13,619 nucleotides of DNA, taken from Chrysochromulina tobinii. Its lineage: Eukaryota; Haptophyta; Prymnesiales; Chrysochromulinaceae. The notes under the pieces were generated by a model. The model had not been told where the DNA came from and did not search any database. It worked only from the letters and a program-made list of their open reading frames with translations. Positions 6,587 through 13,619 of this stretch are shown here, in pieces; the first letter of the stretch is position 1; the number at the start of each line of letters is the position of its first letter. Where the stretch lies: the NCBI GenBank assembly GCA_001275005.1, contig JWZX01001358.1, positions 1-13,619 on the forward strand, given 5' to 3'. The position numbers and the translations under genes were made by a program.

Positions 6587-8884
6587 ATGCCTCCGAAGAA
6601 GCGCTTTTCATTCATCAATCGCGTGCTGGATGTGCGCAAGGGAGGCCTCAGCAGTGACGAGGCGATGGAATTCGTTGCGAAGCTCAACGAGAAAATTAAC
6701 CAACAGTTGCCGGAGGGTGAGGGAGATCGGTGGTTTGAGCTCTTCAAAGAGTTCGATGGCGACGCGTCGGGGCTCCTCACTTTTGATGAGCTCAAGTTTG
6801 GCATTCGCACCCAGCTCCTCATGGACGAGAGCGAGCTTTCCAACCAGAAGCTCAAGGCGCTATGGATCACGCTCGATGAGGACGACTCTGGCTTTGTCGA
6901 GTCGGGCGAGTTCGGCCGCTTCATGAAGCGCGAGGCGCCGAAGAATAAGGACGAAGAGCGCCGTGAGCTCCTTCGTCAGAGCTCCAGGCAGAAGCGCGCG
7001 TCTCTAGAGAAGGACAAGCAGCTCCAAATCGCAGATGCGATGCTGACGTCGTCTGTGCCGACAGCGGAGATGCGCGCCGAGCTTGCACAGGCTGGCGTGG
7101 CACTCCCGAACGATGAGGAATTGGCGAAAATGGCCACGCAATTTTCCAAGTGGACGAAACTCTATCTGCCCGACACTCACCAGGGGAGTGCATGGATAAA
7201 GGTCATACAGATGGTCGGCGACGACATTTCGGGCCTGCTAACCTATGACCAGGTGCGGCGCGTGGTGCGTGAGGTCTTCAAAGTGAAGAAAGTGGTGTGG
7301 TCTGAGAACATGATTAAGGCGCTATGGTGCACGCTCGATGTGAAGAACGCCGACAGCATCCCGACGATGGAATTCGGTCGCTTTGTCAAGCGCGCCGACA
7401 CGACGACCACACGCGCACCGGGATGGACGCAGAAGCAGTGGACCGGAAACTCCGATCGGCTCCTTGAGGTGCGCCCAGGCGGTTTGAGCGCAGAGGAGTG
7501 CAAGAGCGTTGCAGCCACGATCAACAGCAGGGTCGACGAGATGATGCCCGGCGAAGACTGGCTCTCTCTCTTCAAGGCCATCGACGAGGATGCCTCGGGC
7601 CTGCTGAGCTTCGACGAGTTCAAGCAGGGCATCCGCGAAAGCCTCAAAATGGGGACGACGGAGCTTTCCGACGCACAGCTCGGAGCGCTTTGGATCTCGA
7701 TCGACGAGGACGACAGTGGCTACGTCGAGACGGGCGAGCTCTACCGCTTCTTGAATCGCATTGAACCGAAGGGGAAAGACGAGCAGCGGCGCGAGCTCAT
7801 CCGACAGAGCTCCAAGCGCAAGCGGGCACTCCTGGAGAGGGCGCAAACGCAGGACATTTTGGACGAGAAGTTAAAGTCGAGCATGAAGACAACGGACATG
7901 AAGGCGGAGCTCAAGGCCAAGGGAGTCCCACTGGCCACCGAGGACACGATGAGGGAGGCTTCCTTCCGCTTCGTTAAGTGGACGAAAACGTACCTTCCGG
8001 ACGCGCACCAGGGCGTTGCTTGGATGAAAGTGTTCAAGGAGGTGGACAACGATGCCTCAGGCCTGCTCACCTACGACGAGCTACGGATCGTCATCCGCCA
8101 AAAGTTCAAGGTTCCGTCCTCGGAGTTTTCAGAGGATGAGATCAAAGTCCTGTGGTGCGCGCTCGATCAGGACCATTCGGACTCGATCAAGCTCGTGGAG
8201 TTTGGGCGCTTCATCAAATTGATGAACGGAAAGATGACCAATTTCTTCCAGAAGACCGAGGACTCAGCAGCCGATCGGCTCTTTCGCGGGCTGTCTTCAC
8301 TTGAGAAGGGCGCCTTTTTCCAGAAGCACTTGGGGAAGCTGGAGGAGTACACCGGGCCGAGCACGCTCAAGCTGAGCCCGCGCGTAGTCACTCAACGTCG
8401 GCGGCTCCCAGACCACCTAATCCGACCTGCATTTCGACCGAAGACGTCGATGCCAAACATAACGGAGTTGTGGACGCCCAAATCGGCACGGGCGGCGACG
8501 ACTCCGGCGCCCGATGCCGAAGGCAGCGTCAGTGCTCGCGGGCCCCCACGGCAGGTGGAGCCGCCGCCACACCCAGCGTTGGTGCGCTCGCCGGGGCAGA
8601 GGTACGTGGAGGAGGGCGGCCCGTGGCTGCCACATCTCGCGTTGCCCACAATGCAGAGGAGCGTCAGGAACCTCGCTTCAGACGAGCCGCTGTGCAGCTC
8701 CTATCTACCACGCCACGGCCTCGTCCCTCGCGCTTTCGGCGATAACTCGTACTACGTCCAACCTCCTGTGCCTTCGAGTATAGTAGCGGGGCCAAGGCTG
8801 GTGGAGTGCCGGCCGGGCCGGTCCCCTCATCCTGCGGGCGCAGGGCAGCCGACTCACATTTACTGTATCCTGGGGAAGACGTGA
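6587..8884 (+). CDS. Octa-EF-hand calcium-binding protein built by internal duplication
   Basis: The start is the ATG at 6587 (CCACAATGC, A at -3). The frame continues upstream but has no ATG. The protein is 765 residues with no signal peptide, so probably cytosolic. Eight EF-hand loops are visible: 57-68, 97-108, 211-222, 251-262, 333-344, 373-384, 487-498 and 527-538. Loops 1, 2, 5, 6 and 7 keep D at 1, D at 3, S at 5, G at 6 and E at 12, so they should bind Ca2+. Loop 3 has G at position 1 and Q at 12, loop 4 lacks several ligands and the central Gly, and loop 8 has D in place of Gly 6. Residues 13-270 and 291-545 are tandem copies, sharing VRxGGLS, RELxRQSS, KWTKxYLPDxHQG and EFGRF. Each copy is a Ca-pair, a helical linker and a second pair. 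The tail (550-765) is Pro/Arg-rich and unrecognised. It acts as a Ca2+ sensor or buffer; the target is unknown. Confidence 0.9.
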   Translation: MPPKKRFSFINRVLDVRKGGLSSDEAMEFVAKLNEKINQQLPEGEGDRWFELFKEFDGDASGLLTFDELKFGIRTQLLMDESELSNQKLKALWITLDEDDSGFVESGEFGRFMKREAPKNKDEERRELLRQSSRQKRASLEKDKQLQIADAMLTSSVPTAEMRAELAQAGVALPNDEELAKMATQFSKWTKLYLPDTHQGSAWIKVIQMVGDDISGLLTYDQVRRVVREVFKVKKVVWSENMIKALWCTLDVKNADSIPTMEFGRFVKRADTTTTRAPGWTQKQWTGNSDRLLEVRPGGLSAEECKSVAATINSRVDEMMPGEDWLSLFKAIDEDASGLLSFDEFKQGIRESLKMGTTELSDAQLGALWISIDEDDSGYVETGELYRFLNRIEPKGKDEQRRELIRQSSKRKRALLERAQTQDILDEKLKSSMKTTDMKAELKAKGVPLATEDTMREASFRFVKWTKTYLPDAHQGVAWMKVFKEVDNDASGLLTYDELRIVIRQKFKVPSSEFSEDEIKVLWCALDQDHSDSIKLVEFGRFIKLMNGKMTNFFQKTEDSAADRLFRGLSSLEKGAFFQKHLGKLEEYTGPSTLKLSPRVVTQRRRLPDHLIRPAFRPKTSMPNITELWTPKSARAATTPAPDAEGSVSARGPPRQVEPPPHPALVRSPGQRYVEEGGPWLPHLALPTMQRSVRNLASDEPLCSSYLPRHGLVPRAFGDNSYYVQPPVPSSIVAGPRLVECRPGRSPHPAGAGQPTHIYCILGKT

Positions 8885-9401
8885 GAAAGGAGAGCGCCAG
8901 GAGAGCGCGCGTCATTCTGTGCTATGTAGAAATCACCTTCGCCCGGCGTACGGTATCGCTCGCTCACGTCGTTCCTGTAGTCTGAGATCTTTCGGGCAAA
9001 GTGAAAGTCTATAGTCTTTCCAATGTTAGTTTTTGATTTACGAAAACGAATAGGTCGACCTGAAATGTTATCGTTGGAGATGCGTGAAATCCGGAAATGC
9101 CTAAACGCTAATTGCGTGTAATGTGTAAATAAACGGCTCCACCCTCTAGAAACTAACACGGCCACTACACACAGAGGTTCTCCGTGACTGTCGATTCACG
9201 ATTGACGGCTCATTTCTCTCGAAACTCAGAGCTCCTGAGCTCTGAGCCCCGACTAGTGCATGTCTGCATGATACCTGCCAGAAAAGCCGCGTGAGCCTGC
9301 ATGAGCCAGGAGTGTCGCGTACTCTTGCGCACTCTCTGCGCATGTCATGTGCCCACCGCATCATGCCATGCTCGCTCCAGTCATGCACACGCCAGATCCG
9401 C
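8885..9401. other. Convergent intergenic region
   Basis: 517 bases separate the 3' ends of the EF-hand and FKBP genes, so this should contain both 3' UTRs and transcription ends. It is clearly more A/T-rich than the flanks, especially 9000-9135. An AATAAA occurs at 9128-9133 on the plus strand, 244 bases past the EF-hand stop, a possible polyadenylation signal but possibly chance in AT-rich DNA. A hairpin is listed separately. I see no gene. Confidence 0.5.
9225..9246. repeat. 10-bp perfect inverted repeat with 2-nt spacer
   Basis: CTCAGAGCTC at 9225-9234 and GAGCTCTGAG at 9237-9246 are exact reverse complements. The site lies between two convergent genes, so it could form a 3'-end RNA hairpin or be a chance SacI-type dyad cluster. 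Confidence 0.4.
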
Positions 9402-9980
9402 TTAAGGCGGAGGCAGCGCCACCTGAATGAGTGTCAATTCATACTGCAACTTCTCGTTCGGTGGCACCAGGTACTCGACTGAGCCGTCCTTGGTCTCGAC
9501 CTTGACGCCCTTTTCGCCGTACGCGAGATTAGCCGGCACCTGGATGATGCGCGTGGACCCTTGCTCCATCGTCTCGAGTGCCTCCTCCCAGCCGGGCAGC
9601 AGCTGCGGAGGGGTCGCCTTATACTTGGCAGCAAGTGGCTTGCGCCCAGGGCCCTCGGAAGAGTCAAACATCTGCCCGTTGGACAGGTAGGCCTTGTACT
9701 TGATTTTCACCAGATCGCCCGCTTGCGGCACGCACGGGTTAAACGGGCTGCACGAGCCGGGCACCTTGTCAAAGTACTTCACACCGCCAGGAGTGACGCC
9801 GACCTTGTTCTTGGGCACAACCTTGTCCTCCGCGAGCACTGGGGCAGCGGAGACGGCAGCGAAGGCAGCGAAAGCATTCCCGACCACAGCGCGGCGCGAT
9901 TGGCACGATTGCGAAGGCGTCTGCGGCTGCAGCGCCGCGATGGCCCATAGAGGAAAGAACAAGACCGGAAGAGGCACCAT
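9402..9980 (-). CDS. Thylakoid-lumen-type FKBP peptidyl-prolyl cis-trans isomerase
   Basis: A complete 192-residue protein with its start at the ATG at 9980 and TAA at 9402. The leader is layered: a hydrophobic ER-type signal (about 1-18), a short Ser/Gln segment, twin arginines at 29-30 and a hydrophobic Ala-rich stretch ending VLA-ED (48-52). This fits import through a complex plastid followed by Tat transport into the thylakoid lumen. The FKBP fold spans about 87-187, with VKIKYKAYL (91-99), FDSS (105-108), LLPGWEEALETM (128-139, the Val-Ile-Trp active-site strand), NLAYGEKG (151-158) and LQYELTLIQV (178-187). The enzyme isomerises Xaa-Pro bonds, and lumenal members assist photosystem assembly. 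Cys77 and Cys83 just before the domain could form a redox disulfide, by analogy with lumenal FKBPs, although their positions differ from those I recall for plant FKBP13. No intron is needed. Confidence 0.93.
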   Translation of the reverse strand: MVPLPVLFFPLWAIAALQPQTPSQSCQSRRAVVGNAFAAFAAVSAAPVLAEDKVVPKNKVGVTPGGVKYFDKVPGSCSPFNPCVPQAGDLVKIKYKAYLSNGQMFDSSEGPGRKPLAAKYKATPPQLLPGWEEALETMEQGSTRIIQVPANLAYGEKGVKVETKDGSVEYLVPPNEKLQYELTLIQVALPPP

Positions 9981-10147
9981 TTGTTGTAGAATCTCGCCTC
10001 TCGGCGCTTCGGCAATTCGAGCCGCCCGACAGGACGCGAGCGCTGAAGCACAACCCTGCTTTACAGCACATGTACAATCACGGGACTACGACTCACAGAC
10101 GACCCAACGCTTCCATCGAGCCCCCATCTCTCGTTCATCCTGAGTCC
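9981..10147. promoter_or_regulatory. FKBP promoter / LRR gene 3' flank
   Basis: The 167 bases between the LRR stop and the FKBP ATG must hold the LRR 3' end and the FKBP promoter. No clear motif is visible. Two adjacent minus-strand genes this close show how compact the locus is. Confidence 0.4.
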
Positions 10148-10986
10148 TCATCCGGGCTGAGCCTTGGTGTCGGGCTCCTTCCATGCCACGTCCAATCCAG
10201 ATCGCACCTCGCGCAGCGCCGTGAGTGCCTCGCGCCATTCGCTACCGTTCTCCTCGGCGGCGCCGTTCCCAAACACCTCGAGGCACTTGAGGCCCGGTGC
10301 GCCGCCATCGCGCAGCGCCTCAGTCAGTGCCGCCAGGTGGGCAGGCTCGTCCAAGCCGCACGCGCCGATGTCGAGGGTGTGCAGGGACGGTGCGGCCACA
10401 CGTAGCGCGTCGGCCAGTCGTCGGCCGCCGTCGCGCGCCTCTCCGCCCACTGCCGGATTATCAAAGAGGGAGAGGGTGAGGAGGGGTGCACCGAGGCGCA
10501 CTAGCGCCGCGGCGCCGGCCACACCGAGCCGATTCGAGCGCGCATCGAGCTCGGTCAAGGAGCTCCAAGACGCCGTGATGGGCACCTTGGGCGCCGGGAT
10601 GGGCACGATGGGCGCCGTGGTGGGCGCCATACCGGGCAGCGCGCCTACAGCGCCCTCGGAAAGTGGGACGCTTTGGGGCACGCCCCCCAACGCCACGGCG
10701 CCCACCACGGCGCCCATGGCGCCCCCCAACGCCACGGCGCCCACCACGGCGCCCATGGCGCCCCCCAACGCCACTGCCACCTCATCACGCAGCGCATTCC
10801 CCCCGAGGCAGAGCTTGCGCAGCGCTGGCGCAGTCCTGAGCGCCGCCACGAGCGCCGCCGTGGGCGACTGCTTCGGCGGCAGCGGCGGCGACGGCGGCGG
10901 CGGCGGCGTGCTATCGGCCAGTGCCATGCTGGGGAGGGCCGACTCGATGGAGGTTGTGGTGAGCGGCGACGTCGTCAGTGACTGCA

Positions 10987-11049
<63 letters not shown>

Positions 11050-11926
11050 GAGCACAAACGGGAGGCGGCGCGAGCGGCGGCGTGACCCAGAGCCCCGGGT
11101 TGTTTGCGAGCTGCAGCTCAAGCAAGCAGCCATGCGAGGCGATCGCCAGCGCGAGCGCCGCGGCGGCGCCCTCGCCCAGCTCGCATGCATGCGCATCTAA
11201 GACCGTGAGGGCCGGCAGTGCACCGAGTAGCCGCCCGAGAGCCGCGCCCAACCCGCCGCTGGGGTCCATTTTGCTTTGACCGATCGACGGATTGGACGCC
11301 ACGTGGAGCGTGCGGAGCGCGCGCAGGAAGCCGCCGGCGGCGGCGGCCGTCGCGGTCGTCGCAGCGGTAGTGAGAGCGTCGAGGGCCGTGCCATCCAGAG
11401 CGCAATCGCACAGCCCAAGAAATTCGAGCTCAAGGCTGAGGACGCCTGGGGTAGCGAGCACGCGTGCGCCGGGCACGCCGAGCGGGTTACGGCCGAGCTC
11501 GAGGTGGCGCAGCTGCGGGCAATGTCGAAGCAGCCGGCCCAATGCGTCCGCATCTGGCGCTCCTAGGCCCTTGAGCCCGAGGTCGAGTGTGTGCAGCGCG
11601 ATGTGGCTGTCGCCCAGCGCGTCGCAGAGCAGGCTCACCCCAGCACCTCCGAGGCTCGCGTTCCCAATGGCCAGGTGCCGAATCGCGCACTCGTCACCGC
11701 TGGCGAGCAGCGCGCCCAGGGCCTGCAGGCTCACGACGCCGAGAGCGTGGCCCGAGGCACGAAGCTCTGTGAGCGTTCGGTTGCCGCGCAGCGCCGCGAA
11801 AAGCGCCACGCACTCGGCATCGCCGAATGCACGAAACGGCAAGATGTGCAGGCTTGGTGTCGTGCGTGCCTTGGATATGAGTTCCGCCGCGGGGTTGCCG
11901 TCCGCAGAGGGCTTGCCCCAAGCCAT
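10148..11926 (-). CDS. Ribonuclease-inhibitor-type leucine-rich repeat protein
   Basis: The frame opens at 11989, but its only upstream candidate is GTG. The first ATG is at 11926 (MAWGKPS), giving 592 residues to TGA at 10148. About fourteen LRRs of 28-29 residues are visible, with phrases such as LHTLDLGLKGLG, LRHLELGRNPLG, LEFLGLCDCALDG, LTELDARSNRLG and LHTLDIGACGLDE. The Lxx-Lx-L-xxNxLG pattern is that of the RI-like (NLR/RNH1-type) class. There is no NACHT, kinase or transmembrane segment and no signal peptide, so it is probably a cytosolic protein-interaction scaffold. Repeats at about 25-280 and 455-580 are separated by two low-complexity insertions: Pro/Thr/Ser (about 283-355, with 15 consecutive Thr) and Gly/Ala/Val (about 385-455). 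The partner is unknown. It is divergent from the HMG-box gene. Confidence 0.88.
10681..10774 (-). repeat. 39-bp minisatellite (2.4 copies) in the LRR gene
   Basis: Units at 10681-10719 and 10720-10758 are identical, and a partial third runs to about 10774. The 39-bp period keeps frame and encodes a 13-residue ALGGAMGAVVGAV repeat inserted between LRRs. Confidence 0.92.
10988..11032 (-). repeat. (CGT)15 microsatellite encoding 15 Thr
   Basis: Fifteen uninterrupted CGT units on the plus strand read as ACG codons on the minus strand (residues 299-313 of the LRR protein). Next to it lies a CGG/GGC run encoding Pro. The purity suggests recent expansion. Confidence 0.95.
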
Positions 11927-12045
11927 GTGCGCTGCGCTTCCTCTCGGCCCACTCTCGGCCCCGTCGGCACGCGACGCGACTCGCGACACGCGAAGTCGAT
12001 GTCAATCAAGAACATAACATGTTCGTGATGAAAGAAGGAAGCTGA
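11927..12045. promoter_or_regulatory. Short divergent promoter between LRR and HMG-box genes
   Basis: Only about 119 bases separate the LRR ATG from the first in-frame ATG of the plus-strand gene, so both promoters are probably shared. GAACAT-AAC-ATGTTC at 12010-12024 is a 6-bp dyad with a 3-nt spacer and could be a dimer binding site. No TATA box is evident. Confidence 0.45.
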
Positions 12046-13619
12046 ATGCTGGGTATGTTCGATGTTTACGAGCTTAGCGTGCGTAATTTTCGCGCCTGTC
12101 GGCAATGGGCGCCAAGAAACACACTGGCGTCCCTCATGCCGCTCGCCCAAGTGAGCCTCGCAACCTTCTTAACGTCGAAGCCCGCTAAGGAGAACGCTCG
12201 CCCACAGGCGGAGGACAGCGATGAGGACGCTTTTACCACCAAACCGCCGCCGTCCAGCACGCTTCAGAAGCCATCCGCTGAGCCTCCGGCTGCCTCGCCT
12301 GGCGGTGCGGGCCCAAGCGGTGCGACAAAGTCCACAGAGCCAGCTGCCGCGGACATGGCGGTGCGTACCAAGCCACCACCTGGCTGGACTAAGGTGATGG
12401 ATTTCGGCAAACTGAAGGGCTATCGCTCACCCGATGGGCGCAAGGCCATTTCTCTTCCAGCTGCTTGGCGCCTGTACGACGAGCAGCAGCATGCAGGCCC
12501 AAGCGGGGCGGGCATAGGTGGTGCAGGTCTAAGCGAGGCGAGCCCAAGCGGTGCGGGCACTCATCCTCACACAGGCTCCAGCCGCAGCCCCGGCCCAAGC
12601 ACAGGATGCGACAAAAGCATCTCGAGCCAGGCGGCCGCCAGTAAACCTTCGTCCAGCCAAGCAGCCGCATCAGCCACAGCCGCCGCGCCGGCCGGTAAGG
12701 CGGCCGCAGCAAGGGAGAAGCGCGGAGCTGGCACTAAGCCACCGGCTGAGAAAATCAAGCGTGCCAAGGCTGCGCCTCTCTCCGCGCAGCTGCCAGCGGC
12801 GCCCACGAAGGGCGCTGACGAGGACCCGCCGCCGGAGCCTCTGCCTCCCGCCGAGCTCGACGAGGGCTGGCGCGACGAGGGCCACGAGTACCTCGGGCGT
12901 CGCGTCGCGCGCACCTTCGAGGGTGGCCTGACGGTGGTCGGCCGGATCACGCGTTGGCTGCCCGCCGGCGACGGCGAGGACGAGCCGCCGCTGTTCCATA
13001 TGAATCACGACGACGGCGACGAGGAAGACCTCGCGGAGTACGAGGTCATCGACGCCTTCGAGCTCTACAAGACGACGCCCGAGGCGACGAAGCTCGCACA
13101 GGCCAAGGCTCGCGCGGAGGCACGGGCGGCAAAGGAAGAGGAGAAAGCCGTAAAGGCGGAGGCGCGCGCCGCCAAGGCGAGCGAGCGCGCCGCGGCCGCC
13201 ACGACCGCCGAGGCCAAGGCGGCCGCCGAGGTGGAGGCCAGGGCGGCACGGCTCGAGGTCAAGGCGTGCCGCGCCGCAGCGCTCGCAGCCAGGGCCGACA
13301 CGAGCGGTGCCGAAGCGGCGGTCGCGGAAGCACGGGAGGAAGCAATGGCGGCCAAGGCTGCGTTTAGCAAGGTGGCGGCGAAGGCGAAGGCCATGGCCGC
13401 CTCCGCACGCGAGGCCAAGGCCAAGGCGGCCGAGGAGGCCAAGAAGAAGCGCGAGGCAGAACGCGGGCCGCGCGGCGCGAAGACCGCTGCCCAGTTCTAC
13501 ACCGAGGCGGAGCGTCTCAAGCTGACAGCGACGCACCCAGGGCTCGATGCGCCCGCCATTGCCGAGATGATCAAGGCGCAGTGGAAGGTGCTCGAAGAGG
13601 CCGATAAGGCGCCCTACAA
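12046..13619 (+). CDS. Partial chromatin-type protein: PIP-box-like, MBD-like, Tudor-like, coiled coil, HMG box
   Basis: The frame opens just after TGA (12043-12045) and stays open to the right edge: 524 codons, no stop. In-frame ATGs are at 12046, 12055 and 12136. Numbering here is from 12046. QVSLATFLTSK (35-45) matches the PCNA-binding pattern Q-x-x-L-x-x-F-aromatic/aliphatic with basic residues after it. PPPGW..GYRSPDGRK..AWRLY (110-144) resembles an MBD-type or related DNA-binding patch. Residues 150-265 are low-complexity with PSGAG repeats. YLGRRVARTF..GRITRWLP..HDDGDEEDL (282-329) resembles the Tudor-like fold of chromatin readers, with an acidic aromatic-lined strand. 345-470 is an Ala/Lys/Glu coiled coil. 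475-524 begins an HMG box (HPGLDAPAIAEMIKAQWKVL..DKAPY), cut in helix III. It is probably nuclear, working at chromatin. Domain calls are by motif; the HMG box is the firmest. Confidence 0.8.
   Translation, partial: MLGMFDVYELSVRNFRACRQWAPRNTLASLMPLAQVSLATFLTSKPAKENARPQAEDSDEDAFTTKPPPSSTLQKPSAEPPAASPGGAGPSGATKSTEPAAADMAVRTKPPPGWTKVMDFGKLKGYRSPDGRKAISLPAAWRLYDEQQHAGPSGAGIGGAGLSEASPSGAGTHPHTGSSRSPGPSTGCDKSISSQAAASKPSSSQAAASATAAAPAGKAAAAREKRGAGTKPPAEKIKRAKAAPLSAQLPAAPTKGADEDPPPEPLPPAELDEGWRDEGHEYLGRRVARTFEGGLTVVGRITRWLPAGDGEDEPPLFHMNHDDGDEEDLAEYEVIDAFELYKTTPEATKLAQAKARAEARAAKEEEKAVKAEARAAKASERAAAATTAEAKAAAEVEARAARLEVKACRAAALAARADTSGAEAAVAEAREEAMAAKAAFSKVAAKAKAMAASAREAKAKAAEEAKKKREAERGPRGAKTAAQFYTEAERLKLTATHPGLDAPAIAEMIKAQWKVLEEADKAPY
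12151..12207 (+). other. Possible optional 57-nt intron over the PIP-box
   Basis: GTGAGC at 12151, a branch-like CTTAAC at about 12167-12172 and GCCCACAG ending at 12207 have all intron hallmarks. But the segment is 19 codons with no in-frame stop, and the frame reads the same with or without it (MPLAQ then AEDSDED). Whether it is spliced cannot be decided from sequence. Confidence 0.35.

Noticed and set aside
11927-11989. LRR start at 11989
   Set aside because: The codon there is GTG and the frame has no ATG before the upstream stop; a nuclear eukaryotic gene should start at the ATG at 11926.
12105-12185. Alternative ATG at 12105 (MGAKKH) for the HMG-box gene
   Set aside because: Its frame stops at TAA within 28 codons, and splicing 12151-12207 leads to a TGA five codons later.

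Overview
The window looks like gene-dense, GC-rich nuclear DNA from a unicellular alga with a complex (secondary, red-lineage) plastid, for example a haptophyte or pelagophyte. Reasons: long single-exon genes, short spliceosomal introns with GT..AG ends and good branch-point and pyrimidine signals, many frame-preserving triplet and minisatellite repeats inside genes, ATG starts with a purine at -3, no bacterial ribosome-binding sites or operons, and a lumenal FKBP whose leader combines an ER-type signal with a twin-arginine signal. The exact species cannot be read from the sequence.

Layout, left to right: (1) a minus-strand gene running off the left edge (1277 down to 1), with an acidic Gly-rich N-terminus, a basic NLS-like cluster and a C-terminal domain of the ADxAEWxPR..GQVPVRV type; (2) a divergent intergenic region (1278 to about 1650, or to 1902 if the later start is used) holding a 14-bp palindrome and a 48-bp perfect-TIR element flanked by 9-bp direct repeats; (3) a large plus-strand PPR-like gene (about 1903..6295) in three exons; (4) a plus-strand protein with eight EF-hand positions made by an internal tandem duplication (6587..8884); (5) a 517-bp convergent spacer with a hairpin; (6) a minus-strand thylakoid-lumen-type FKBP peptidyl-prolyl isomerase (9980..9402); (7) a minus-strand ribonuclease-inhibitor-type LRR protein (11926..10148) with Thr/Pro and Gly/Ala/Val insertions; (8) a short divergent promoter; (9) a plus-strand chromatin-type protein cut by the right edge (12046..13619), with a PIP-box-like N-terminus, an MBD-like patch, a Tudor-like patch, an Ala/Lys/Glu coiled coil and the first part of an HMG box.

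The genes are not functionally linked in any obvious way, apart from the PPR-like and FKBP proteins both possibly working in the plastid. The most notable observation is that the two introns of the PPR-like gene share a nearly identical 39-nt 3' splice module (branch point, pyrimidine tract, AG). In each intron this module is preceded by a 24-27-nt copy of the exon sequence that follows the intron. This is the kind of footprint left by recent intron gain (introner-like insertion or duplication).
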